Source: Chromera velia
Taxonomy: Eukaryota; Sar; Chromeraceae
Assembly (NCBI GenBank): GCA_018398765.1
Contig: JAHBMJ010005231.1
Span: forward strand, 22,501-72,877
Direction: 5' to 3'
DNA: 50,377 nucleotides
Part shown: positions 12,511 through 23,596 of the stretch, piece by piece
Numbering within the stretch: position 1 is the stretch's first letter
How the letters are laid out: each line of letters opens with the position of its first letter
The notes under the pieces: generated by a model
Told to the model about the DNA's origin: nothing
Database searches by the model: none
Seen by the model: only the letters and a program-made list of their open reading frames with translations
Made by a program: the position numbers and the translations under genes

Positions 12511-15500
12511 TGTGTGTGTGTGTGTGTGTGTGTGCCTCTGTTTGTGTGTGTGCCTGTATCCCTTCTCAAACTCCTCTGTCCGTCTGGCTGTCTGCCCTTC
12601 TTTGGGAATGAAGGGGAGCTTCATCTGCATGCATGCATGCATACAATTAATGAAACAATGAATGTGCGAAAATGAATGGCTGCCTGCCTGCAGGGAATGA
12701 AGGGGAGCTTCATCTGCATGCATGCATGCATACAATTAATGAAACAATGAATGTGCGGAAATGAATGGCTGCCTGCCTGCAGGGAATGAAGGGGAGCTTC
12801 ATCTGCATGCATGCATGCATACAATTAATGAAACGATGAATGTGCGGAAATGAATGGCTGCCTGCCTGCAGGGAATGAAGGGGAGCTTCATCTGCATGCA
12901 TGCATACAATTAATGAAACAATGAATGTGCGGAAATGAATGGCTGCCTGCCTGCAGGGAATGAAGGGGAGCTTCATCTGCATGCATGCATACAATTAATG
13001 AAACGATGAATGTGCGGAAATGAATGGCTGCCTGCCTGCAGGGAATGAAGGGGAGCTTCATCTGCATGCATGCATGCATACAATTAATGAAACAATGAAT
13101 GTGCGGAAATGAATGGCTGCCTGCCTGCAGGGAATGAAGGGGAGCTTCATCTGCATGCATGCATGCATACAATTAATGAAACAATGAATGTGCGGAAATG
13201 AATGGCTGCCTGCCTGCAGGGAATGAAGGGGAGCTTCATCTGCATGAGCGCCCACGTGGAGAGGGAGGTCTCGTTCGACGTAGGGCCCCAGGGGTCCACC
13301 ACAGAGGACGCATGCGTGGCTCTGATGGCAGTCGAGAAGGGATTCAAATCCGGATTCATCCGGGTCGGTGGGTGGGTGGGTGGGTGGGTGGGTGTGTTTG
13401 TCCGTCTGGTTCTTCTTTCTTCGGGGGGTGTATCGCTTTCTCCCGTGTTCCCCCTGTTTGTGTGCGGTGGGTGACGTCTGTTCAAATCAATGGTTATGGA
13501 AGACAGTGTGCGAGGAGCAAAAAATAAAAAAACGAGAGAGAGAGAGAGAGAGAGAGAGAGCGGGGGGGCGGGGGAAGGGGGCAGGGGGGAAAGGGAGCAG
13601 GACGGAGGGGGGGGAGAAAGAGATATTGATAAATGAATGATCGTTTGGCATCTCTAAAGTCCAACGAGACGTGCACCCATACGGAAAATTTGTTTATAAA
13701 TGGATGTTCGTGGTCTGAACGTCTGAAGTCTTCCTTGCTTTTTTGTATCTTTTTACCGATGGACATGATGCTCATATTTATTTCTGCCTGCACGGTTCTT
13801 GCCTGCCTGCCTGCCTGCAGGGTGTGATGATGGAGCGCTCGCCCTTCTCGTGGGATGATTGGCTGAAGCAGCGGCGGAGGTGGATTCAGGGCCTCTGGAT
13901 GGTCAGCAGCTACGCCGAGAAACTGAAGACACGAACGCGCCTCCTGCTGATGACAACCATGGCGGTCAGTCGGGGTGTTAGTTCCTGGAATAACATGTTG
14001 AACGACGATATAACTTTAGGGTTCGAGGATGGAAAGGGGTTGTGTGGCTCCTTCTTCGTCTGTCTATTGAGCTTTTGTTGAGGACAACAGTTGTTCTTTC
14101 CTTTCGTTTCTCGGGATGAGGGGTTTTGTAGGGAGGTGAGTGAACGTTGGTGCCTTACTTTGTTTTCTCCTGCGCCTCTGTTGGAATGTGGAAGACTGGT
14201 TCATTCAGCTGTCGCTGACATGTGCAAATTTGGTCATTCCAGCCGTTGGTTTTTTTGTATGCTGTCTGTTCTCCCCCTTTTTGCCTGCTTCCTTTCGTAA
14301 ATTGTCAATTGCTTTTCTGATGGCCTTCTGTCTGAGAGCGTGCCCGGGCGTAGGAGATGAAAGGAACGGGTGAAAGTGATTTGACAGAATAAGAAGACAG
14401 ATAGATAGACAGACAGATAGATAAGCAGACAGATGGACAGACAGATAGATAAACAGACAGATGGACAGACAGACAGATAGATAGATAGATAGATAGATAG
14501 ATGCACTCACTGACTGCACATACAACCAACCTAGCTCCTGACTGCATGCAGATTTGGGCGTTCAGTCCGTTCGGGTACTTCCTTCAGTTGTCGTTTGTGT
14601 TCATTCTGCCTTGGTTCAACCACACCAGCTTCCTCCACAATTGGGTCTGTGTGATTCTTATGGCTTTCACTCGGACAACAATGCTGTGGGGATACACATT
14701 TGGAGCTCTGTTCAACTTCAGGTAGCTAGGTCTTTCTTTCCCCCTTCCTTCCTCACTTCCTTGTCTTTCGGTCTTTCTTTCTTTCCCTTCACTCTCTCTC
14801 TCTTGTGTGGTGGGGGGGTCTGTATTTCCTTCTATTTGTGTGCGTGGTGGGTCTTTCTGTCTGTTCGGGTGCTCTTTTATGTTTCGATCTCTGTCTCTTT
14901 GTATCTTCGATCCTCTCCGGTATGGAGTTTTCTCTTTCGGGTTTCTGTGTATATACAGATCTCCCCTGCTGACCCATTCTCTTCCCTTTTTCATCTGCAG
15001 GACCTCATCTTCTTCCTCTCTGCTGGAGGCTGCGGGGAAGGGAATCTGGAAGATTCTGGTGGTCTCTGCAGCAGCCTGGCTGCACGTTTGGCTGATGACA
15101 ATGGAGCAAGGAGGTCAGTCAGAGGGGGGGGGAGGGGATGGAGTGAGAGAATAGATTCATGAACTTCTCTAGGGAATGAGTTTTGCTAATGTGAATGTGA
15201 AGGCTCATGTTTTGACGGTGCTTGGTCTCTTCTTGTTGGTGACGGTGCTCTGCCCTCGTTCACTCCCGAGTCTGCTTACCTTTTTGATCAATCCGACCTG
15301 ATTCTCGGACCTTGAACCGTTGTGGCTCAAGTCTCACTGACTGCACGCTTATCTGTTTCAAAGGAATATCTCTGTAGCGCTACTTTTGCACATTTGTGTG
15401 CATGCTCTTTTCCGTACAGGTAGATTCTTCTGTGTGCATCGACATGCATGTTTCTGAGACTGTCATTAATATAGTGCACTGAAACGAGTCCAATGTGTCC

Positions 15501-16770
15501 GTCCGTCCATCTTCTCTTCTCAATTGCTTCAGTTGATTTTTGTGCATGTGCCCCTTCTTCTTCTTTCTCCACTACGCCTGTCAGCTTCCCACTTCATTCT
15601 ATCTGCGCGCCTGTGTGCCTGCCTGCGTGCGGGCGTGCAGCCCTGTTGTACACGTTCTTCACTTGGCACTCCTCCTCTGGGCAGTTCCACTTGATCAAGA
15701 AAGAATTTGAGGGGATCTCCGGGAATGCACAGAAGGCGGGGAGGATGAGAGCGGGAGGAGACGGTGGGTCGATCGGGGGGTCTGTATGGGCATCTGGGTG
15801 GGGGCTTTGAGTGGATCGAGTATCTCTCTTTTATTTTTTTGTTTCTTGTGTTCTCTTCTCACCTTGTTTCTTTTCTTCCCGTGTGTTCTCTTTCCAGAGA
15901 GGAATTCAGACAGGAAGAATTTGTTGTCCCTCAATCGACTCGCACAGTCACGACGCCGGGAGACTTTTGTGGAGGCGCGAAAGAAATGCGTATGCATCTC
16001 GATCTAGATGACAGGAAAAACATGGAGGGGGGCAGAGAAGAAGAACCAAGGGAGGAATGTGTTTGGCAGCCTTGAGTGGCAATAAATTCAATTTTTTTCG
16101 GGATGTACCTTATGACTGCCTGTCTTGTTCTTTCTTGGTTTTATTTGACATAGTGGAAAATGAATCAATCTGTGTTGTGTTGCTCTCTCTGTTGCCTCGT
16201 CTTCCTTCCGACACGGAGAGGGAATCTGTTGTGCTCGCCACTCACGTCCTCAATTCATCTGTCTGAATGCGCACGCCTGTGTGAATCACAAGATCCTTGA
16301 AATGAGAGACGGCGTCTTCGCACATCGCATTTGAATCAGATGAGTGCATATATTCTGCCAACTGGCTTCTTTGCATGCATGGCCTCACGGCTTTATTCAA
16401 TTCATGCATGTGAACATATATTCGAATGAATGCAGACGACGAGCAGTCTGAGGGGTCATGTTCCAACGACCCCAAGACCAAGGAGGACCCCCAGAGTCCC
16501 CTTCCGAGTGACATCGAAGACAAAAGCAGCACAAGCAAACATGAAAGAACGCCACTCAAATTCTCCCCCCACGACAACAGCAACGGTTCCCCCCTAAATG
16601 TATCGATTTCGACTTATGGGTCCACCAGCATGACGGCAGCAGATGAGTGCTTGAAGACCAGCGGAGAGAGAGAGGGGTCCGAGCTAAATGTCTCAGAGGG
16701 CAGTCCCACAAAATCCAAGTCGGACGAGTCGTTGTCCGTCTGCGAGGCCTCTCTCGCAACTGCACAGTAG
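9555..16770 (+). CDS. egh: Egghead-like family 2 glycosyltransferase (beta-1,4-mannosyltransferase type), eleven exons
   Basis: Exons are 9555-9726, 10546-11102, 11622-11801, 12206-12400, 13220-13363, 13821-13964, 14552-14721, 15001-15113, 15641-15763, 15900-15989 and 16436-16770 (740 residues). The order matches Drosophila egghead and nematode BRE-3, which add mannose to glucosylceramide in Golgi/ER membranes. There is an N-terminal membrane segment, then FFRVVTRGTNPDL, KFKARALQYAIEY, the nucleotide-sugar/metal motif VHLDEET (Asp292), GQGIIVYG, TTEDACVALMA (Asp398) and the acceptor-site QRRRWIQG (Gln433). Several membrane helices follow in exons 7-9. A Ser/acidic tail in exon 11 is not in the animal family. 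Family assignment is strong; the sugar and lipid specificity are inferred. The last two junctions are least certain: exon 10 could start at 15898, or exon 9 could join exon 11 directly in phase. Confidence 0.85.
9819..10302. repeat. Eight-copy 60-bp tandem repeat in intron 1 of the glycosyltransferase gene
   Basis: The unit begins cacccacatgcatgcag and ends gatgggaagaaagtga; copies are spaced 60-61 bp. The second copy has a small insertion. Because 60 is divisible by three, the array stays open in several frames on both strands and gives 20-residue periodic false proteins. Each unit carries an acceptor-like TGCATGCAG. Confidence 0.95.
10452..10578. repeat. Duplicated start of exon 2 flanking a short inverted repeat
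   Basis: Thirty bases at 10452-10481 recur at 10549-10578 with one mismatch; the second copy is inside exon 2 of the glycosyltransferase gene. Between them is a perfect 12-bp inverted repeat (TATTCTCATACA at 10482-10493, its complement at 10512-10523, 18-base loop). The upstream copy has its own acceptor (cattcag at about 10443-10449) in the same phase, but it runs into TGA. Confidence 0.85.
12087..12199. repeat. (GAAT)n tetranucleotide repeat abutting exon 4
   Basis: AATG/AATA tetramers fill the end of intron 3 up to the acceptor cgccttcag before 12206. Confidence 0.9.
12479..12535. repeat. (CT)n(GT)n tract in intron 4 of the glycosyltransferase gene
   Basis: Dinucleotide tract about 80 bp after the exon 4 donor and just upstream of the 89-bp tandem array. 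Confidence 0.9.
12604..13246. repeat. Tandem 89/85-bp array copying the acceptor and start of exon 5
   Basis: Seven upstream copies start at 12604, 12693, 12782, 12871, 12956, 13041 and 13130 (spacing 89, 89, 89, 85, 85, 89). The eighth, at 13219, is the true exon 5. Six decoys carry cctgcctgcag plus the first 27 exon bases and then diverge into TGCATGCATGCA. The first copy lacks the AG. Length differences come from two or three TGCA units. Read from each decoy, the frame ends in TGA or TAA within 20 codons. Confidence 0.95.
14396..14503. repeat. (GACA/GATA)n microsatellite in intron 6 of the glycosyltransferase gene
   Basis: Mixed GATA and GACA tetramers about 50 bp before the exon 7 acceptor. 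They give a Tyr/Leu/Ser/Cys-rich artefact frame on the minus strand. Confidence 0.9.
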
Positions 16771-17466
16771 GAGCTAGGGAGGACCTGAAGGGTGGGTAAT
16801 TGGAGAAAAGTCATCGATCGATCATTCTCTTCTTTTCTTTTCTCTTCTTTTCTCAATGCCAATGCACTACTGCCAGTGGGGATTCCTTACGGAAAGGGGC
16901 AGGCTTTCTTCCCAAAACGTCAACAAAGTTTGAGACTGCTTCTTGTAAAGAAGCGAGGAATGGAGGGAGGGACGGAGGGAGGGAGGGAAGGACGGAAAGC
17001 AGGAGGGAAAGTGGAAGGGCAGGGAAAGGTGACGGAACGATGGAGAAAATTAAACTGACAGAGTAGAAGATGGTGAAAAGAAGTAAGAGCCGAACAGCTT
17101 CGACGGGGTACCTGAAAGTACAGATAGAGAACTGCTGAATGAAGCATGCTTCCCGGCTTAAAGCCGAAGCCAACACATCGCGGATTTACCGTTCAAGTTT
17201 CATATCACGGGCAGGGATGTGTTCGTCGCGTTTCACATTTTACATGCAAGTTTGGTTCGAAGAAGTATTAATTTAGAATTGAAGGAAATCGAATGGAAAG
17301 CCAAGTTCTGAATTATTGTTATCTGATGAATACTATCTAAGATTTGATTCAATTAGCCTGAGGTTTAAAAGATTTAAAAAGCCTTCTAAAAAGCTCAACT
17401 GACCAGTTATAATTTAAAGAAATCTTCAGAAAATTTTAGCTAGAATTTTAGCTAGAACTTTAGCAG
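16771..17466. other. Intergenic region after the glycosyltransferase gene
   Basis: No gene seen. It has a G/A-rich stretch at about 16960-17020 and AT-rich DNA after 17250. A small direct duplication (attttagctagaa) occurs near 17435-17457. Confidence 0.4.
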
Positions 17467-17745
17467 GAAACTCTTCTGACGGCTTTACAAGATGAGCACT
17501 ACAAGGACAATCCCTCTCTCAAAGATGTCAAGTTTCCTCTCAGCCCAACCAAAGTGAAACCGTACAGAGGAATTCCACGTAGCGCAGACCTGGCGAACCG
17601 TCTTATGTTCACTCCCTTTTCCTCCGTCGGTAGCTATGCTGGGGGGGGGGGTAAAGAATCAGATTCCTCTAGTGCGGGGGGTAAAGAATCAAATTCTTCT
17701 GGCAGTGCACATTCGTCCGAGAGGCATGGAGAGGCACTCTCATGA
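17467..17745 (+). pseudogene. Orphan exon-like coding fragment
   Basis: An open frame begins directly after an acceptor-like tttagcag and runs to a TGA at 17743-17745. It starts ETLLTALQDEHYKDNP, continues through SLKDVKFPLSPTKVKPYRGI and ends in a Gly/Ser/Glu-rich tail. The composition looks like normal protein for the first about 55 residues. The tail contains a duplicated GGTAAAGAATCA block after a G10 run. I see no upstream exons or start codon with matching phase, so this is either the last exon of an undetected gene or a displaced gene fragment. Function unknown. Confidence 0.35.
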
Positions 17746-18241
17746 TTTGTCTCAGAAGTCTCTGTCCCTCCACGATTATAGTTTCGTTCCAAGTCAGGCT
17801 CATCTCCTAAATCCTCCCAAGTGCACTTCCTCGCCGTCCTGCGTCTGTCTACGGTGCCTGTTTGGCTCACCGGGGCTAGCAGGTGTAGCAATGCTATTTG
17901 GCTTCGCTAGGGAGGGCGTAGTTGACTAGGTTTCTCCTGGGGTGGGCATAGGCCGGCATAGGGTATACGTAATATATTGGGAGCGTATAGCTACAGGCGG
18001 CGGCAATGTGGCGGTAAGAGTGCCTGGGTGGCAGGGCGAGACGGATTCAAAGTTTTTTGTAAGGATTACGGCTAGTGTGTTTCAAGGGGATGGGACTCCC
18101 ATGAGAGTCCCACCCCAGCCCTGGGGCCCAAAAGCGCCTAGACTAGGACCCTCCACGAACCCGAACCATCCGTTCTCCCCGAAAACCCCTCGGTATGGCA
18201 CTAATGGATTTAGTCTTCCCCTTTTCAACAGTAAACATCAT
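17746..18241. other. Intergenic stretch without a recognised gene
   Basis: No gene seen. It contains a short hairpin-capable sequence near 18090-18114 (gggactcccatgagagtccc) and several gggcatagg-type motifs near 17943-17960. Confidence 0.35.
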
Positions 18242-19256
18242 TGGGTTAACTTGAAGGGGTACCTTCATAATAATTATGAAATTTCATAGTGACTTTGAAA
18301 GTCATAATCATTTTGGGTGTAACCGTCAGTATCATATAATCATTATATTATTATATCCTTTATAATGGACATAATCATTATAAACAGAAGTATCATTATC
18401 AATTTTAAATATGTTTAGAACCATCATTTTGATTATAATTTCATAATGATTAGCATATGAACACGTACTCACATAATCATTATTTGATAATTCAGATAAT
18501 GATTATGTTTGGTTTTGTTGTATTTCTTTTTTCTGGAAGCTGCGAACTTGTGCGAAGGTTTACAGGCTGTGCGGGACTTAATGGAGACCACTGTGTCACT
18601 CATTGTGCGGTACCACAATTTATGAAAGGGTTTGAAGCGTTTTCCAAACATAAAGGACCGACAGCCATCTGACAGCCACCAGAGAAAACTCGCTGCAGGC
18701 AGAGGAGTTGGATGTTAGGTGGGGTCTCTGAATCTTTTGCCTCTTTTGTTGAAGAGCCTCTTTACTTTGTTTGAACAATGAAAGAACTCGGAGATAATGA
18801 ATGCCCGGCATATGGTGCACTTCTAATTGTAAAGTATGTTTCATTTGAAAAGAAAGTTGACGTTTTTTTTGCAAAAAAAACTGTTAATCATGTGCTTTTG
18901 ATGCCAAACGTTCTCTACAACTAGCACGCGAGGAGAGACGCCCTTACTATGCAGTAACAGTTGCTGTGAGATGCGTTTAACTGTCGATGTTGGATCGATT
19001 AGTATGCGTCCTGAGTTGACTGTTCTTTGGGGAGGTTCAGCGACACTCTTTATAGCACCAGCGTGCATTGATATGCGTCGTCATAAAAGTTTTCTATGGG
19101 TGTTTTTGTATAATCATTATGGTTATTATGATAATCAATCATAATTATTATCATCATTATGATAATCAGTCATAATGATTATAGAACATTGCGATTATGT
19201 CTATAATCATTACGTCATTATCATAATGGAGCCATAATGATTATTAAGTTAACCCA
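18242..19256. mobile_element. 1.0-kb inverted-repeat element with TGGGTTAACTT termini
   Basis: The left end TGGGTTAACTT (18242-18252) is matched perfectly by AAGTTAACCCA at 19246-19256. Inside both ends are AT-rich clusters of variants of ATAATGATTAT, at about 18267-18510 and 19110-19245, able to pair as long subterminal hairpins. The middle (about 18520-19080) is more ordinary sequence without a convincing transposase frame. This fits a foldback or non-autonomous DNA transposon. No target-site duplication is evident. Confidence 0.6.
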
Positions 19257-20194
19257 CAGATAAAAAAAGCCAGTAGGAGCAATAGCAGATGAGACTCATA
19301 AGAGAAGGTCTCAGACACTCCCGATCTTCTCCTTCTCCTGCGGAGGCGAAGCGATCACATTCGAATAACGCCAGCTACTGGCAGTCAGTGAAAAAAAATT
19401 TTGAATCTGCTCTGCTTGTCTTTAATTAAATAATTTTTATAGTTCAATTTTTATTAATTTTAAATAGAAGACAAAAATTAATATCTACATAAATACACAC
19501 TTACTGAGCCTAGAATGAATGAATCAATAATTTTTATTATATATATGTTGTATGCCCTGGTGCATATCATACTGTGGTATAACTGTAGCAGTGAGTCACG
19601 GTGGCTTAGTTTAGCTAAAATTAACCGGGTTTAAATTTTAAATTATTTTTTAAATATAATTTTTAACCGTAACAGTCGTTGGTCTATAGCTAGGTCTATA
19701 GACGTCAATAAAATTTGAATTAGTCTGTATAGTACAATAGTAGTACACTTGAATTGTAATAGAATATAGGATAAATCTAGGGATAAATTGATTATTGATT
19801 GATTAATTACTTCCAAGTCTGATAACGCACATAATAAATTAATGTCTGACGGATTAACATCTTGCTCCAATCTGTATTATCTACTAGCTAAAATATCTAC
19901 TACGACTCAGCGCGTTCAACGTACGAATCATCATGAATCTATGTATAAATTTATTATTATATATATATATATAATAATAATAATATTAGTTTATATAGTA
20001 CGTAACTTGAACTAGTAATAGAGCAGTAGTGGTATATAGTGGTACTTAGTCACACTATACAATCACTACAAATTGAAAGTCTATAATTATAAATTTATAA
20101 TCCAAATCGAGTGTGCTGAAAATTTATTGAGAACCTCAAATCTTTTCATGTTAGTATGTTTCCATGGGTCGGCACGACAACATTTTCTCCCACC
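19257..20194. other. AT-rich region downstream of the TOM1 gene
   Basis: No gene seen. Very AT-rich, with (TA)n runs near 19956-19980. It likely contains the 3' UTR end of the minus-strand TOM1 gene. Confidence 0.45.
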
Positions 20195-22925
20195 TTATTC
20201 ACTCACGTCAAGCATCCCCAATTCTGCGGCAAGTCTTTTGAGTCGCCCTTCCTCATCCTCGGGCTTCTGCTCCTTCTCGGAGTGTGTCTGTCCTGCATTC
20301 ATGCCCATTTCCCCGACTGGCGACGCCACAACCGCTGGACCCCCCCCCGAGGTGTGGTTGGTGTTCGAAATCCAAAGGGGCGGACTGGTGTCAGGCATAG
20401 ACGGAGAAGATCCAGGCCGGTCGGGGACGATGGCGGCCAGATGCTGTGACTGCCCCCCCCCTCCTCCCTCTGGGGGGATTGACGAATCTTCTGTTCCCTG
20501 GTTCGGGTTCGTCTGCTTAGGCGGGGAGGAGAACACCATTACCCCCTTCTCCTTCTCCTCCGACGAGACCCTCAACGGCCGGACGGGAACGTTCGAACTC
20601 GCGTAGGCCGACAGATCGAAGTCCAGTCCCAAGTCGCTCTTCTGCTTTTCTCCTGGTGCTGCTCCTGTCTGGCTCATGGTGTTCCCTCTGAAAGGGGCAG
20701 AGTGGGCTTGAGTTTGTTGGGCATAGGGGGAGAATGAAGGAGAGGAAGAAGGGGGGTGCATTGAAGGAACAAAGGGCGCAGACATGGGGGGTGTTGTGGT
20801 AAGAGAAGAGGGTGGGGTCATTGCAGAAGAAGAAGAAGAAGACGGGTGGGGAAATGGTGAAACGGTTCCGGTGTTCGGCTGCTGTTGTGCCCACAAAGGG
20901 GAAGGAGACGCAGACACGAAGGGGGGGCCTCCCGAGGAGGAGGAATGCTGGTGCTGCTGGGCGAGGAGCGTCGGCGTTGAGGGATGAGTGTGAGGCTGTA
21001 GGCTAACCGCTCCTGCTCCTGCTGAGGGTGTCATGAAAGGGCCGTTACTCCCCTGCCCATGGGGTGAGGTCCGAATGGGTGATGGGTGCTGAGCGTTTCC
21101 TTGGAAGAGCAAATTGACGTCTGTGGAGGGTGAAGAGGAGGGGATGGCACTGGCGGGAGGACCCGGGGCCGCTGCGGGGTCGTGGTGGAACGCTGGAGGA
21201 GCAAAAGGGGAGGCAGCAGCCCCCCCCCCTGGAAATAATGGTCCGGAGTCCGTTTGAGGGTTTGCGGATGGGGGGGGCGGGGGGGCAGCAGCAGAGGCAG
21301 GCGGAGGGAAATCAAAGTCGAGGTCCAACAAATCCACCACAGCACCCCCACCCTGCCCCCCTCCTGTGGGCGGAGGACCCGTTTTGGGGTCCGAATTCGG
21401 CTGATCAGCACTTGGCGCTGCTGGTGTTGGGACGGCAGTGAAAGCTGCGAAGGGGTCGTCGCCTCCTGCTAGGAAGGGGGATCCCTCCTCGGAGTCCTTC
21501 GGTTTTGCCTTTGTTGTGACATTGGTGCCTTCCGCCTCTCGCCCCTCGCCTACAGGTTGAACAGGGGATACGGGACGTTTCCCTGAGGGAGGCGCAATGG
21601 CAGGAACAAAAGCGGCAGAAGAGGAAGAGGAAGAAGAAACAGCCAGTGACGGAGCAGGAGGCTGAGAGGGACCCGACCCTTCCTTTCCTCCTCTGTCTCC
21701 GCCCTCATCCCCTCCTCCCTCTTCGAATGGGTTTGTGCTTTTCCTTCGCACAGCTCTGGAGGGTCCTGTACTGCCTCCCTGTGGGGTCAGGGAAGGGGAG
21801 GCTTCACTTTCGAAGGGATTGAACGGGTTGTTGCTGTCTTTCTCTTTGGCTCGAGGAGGGGGGAGGGGGGGCACGGGAGCTGAGGAAGAGGAAGAGGACG
21901 AATGACCCTGGGGGGCTTCTGTCCGGGGAGGCGGGGGCTTTGGAGGGGGTGGGCGGGAAGAGGAGGAAGAAGAGGAAGGGGGGGGATCAGGGGTTCCTGC
22001 CTTCACAACGACAGCAGGACGCTGGCGTGCCTGCGCGCTTGCTGCAGCGGCCTTTGCCTGCATTCTCTTCATGGCCCTGCGAGCATTTATTTTCATACAT
22101 TTATTAAGTAAATGCATTCTGAAATATTAAATAAGTAAATGCATTGCCTGCATTCTCTTCATGGCCCTGCGAGCAAGCGAGCGTGGAGTTAGTCCGGGAG
22201 GAAGAGACTTGATTGTAATGAATCTGCATCTCGTGGGCATCTCTCTTTTCTTTGCCTTTTCGCTTTGTGTCACTTTCTCCCTGTTTCTCTCGATCCGCTT
22301 GGCGGTCTGTTGTCTTCAGCATGCGTTTCAAGTTCTTTGCGACTATTGAGGAACAGTCCGTCCGTCCATCTATCCACCCGGGCTCAGAAAACAGGCCTGA
22401 CTCAAACCTGAAGCCAGCAAGCAAGCAAGCAGGCAAGCAAACACGGCACCCACATACACACCCACACACCCAGACCGGAGAGACAGACGAGGGGACAGAC
22501 AGACTGACTTGTCCACTTCATCGTTTAGGGACAGAAGCTCCTGCACGCACACGTAAGAGGGAGGGCACGAGGGACAGAGAGAGAAAAAAAGAAGAAGCAG
22601 ATGAAGAATGAAGGATAGGAAGCGACGAAGACAGGAAGAACGAAAGGCAGAAAGATGGAAAGAGGGAGCATTTCCACCTCCAAAGAGAAAAGGAAGGAAT
22701 GAAGTCATCGAAGACCCTTCGACGCTGTCGCATGCTTTCGTCTCGTCTCACTGCCATTTGGAGCTGTCGATGCACGACCTTCCTTCTCTTTCTCTCTTTC
22801 TCTCTTTCAGAGGCTTTTTTAAAAATTTCTCTTCAAACGCAGGAGAAAACCCATTTCACTGCGTTCGAGGCAGATACACACAAGAGCCTGTTCACCAGCA
22901 CAAACCCGCGCGCCCACACAGACAC

Positions 22926-22957
<32 letters not shown>

Positions 22958-23193
22958 GCCCCCAGACACAACCAAACCATGCCAGTCAACTGCCCGCCCC
23001 ACGCTAACAACACATCCCAATCGACCCCCCACCCCCCCACCCCCACAGACAGACACAGACAGACCGCCAATTCCGCCACCGCCTCAGGGTCTCCCATCTC
23101 CACTCTCCCCGTCACCTCCTGCACGAATGCCTGGAGCCCCGGCCACATCGAGTGCACCTGGTGCATGCAGCGACTTGTCTGCAACAACAGTCA

Positions 23194-23225
<32 letters not shown>

Positions 23226-23563
23226 GTGCGTACATGGATCTTTTGCTGAGGACCCTGCCGCGCGCAGTGAGCAAGGACAGGCGGAAGGGAATGCTGAGAG
23301 GGTCGACTTTTTGGATACGACTTCTTTCTTTCTTGATGCTCTCTTAATTCTTTTCGTACTCTGCTTTCGCCTTTCCTCCTCGCCCCTCCCCTCCCTCCCC
23401 TCCCTCCCCTCCCTCCCCTTTTCAGCTCGAGGTGAGGACTAAGTTTGTAGTAAGTCTGTGTGGTAAGTTTGGAGTATCGACAAGATAGTGAAATTGAGCG
23501 GGGAAGAAGGGAAGGAGGCCCCCCCCCCCCCCCCNNNNNNNNNNNNNNNNNNNNNNNCCCCCC

Positions 23564-23596
<33 letters not shown>

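Noticed and set aside
12604..13246. Possible CRISPR array
   Set aside because: The units are head-to-tail tandem copies without unique spacers, in a eukaryotic intron, and each includes an exon edge.
22608..23249. Pro/Thr/His-rich plus-strand frame
   Set aside because: Antisense to TOM1 exons and AC/CCCA repeats; no domain.
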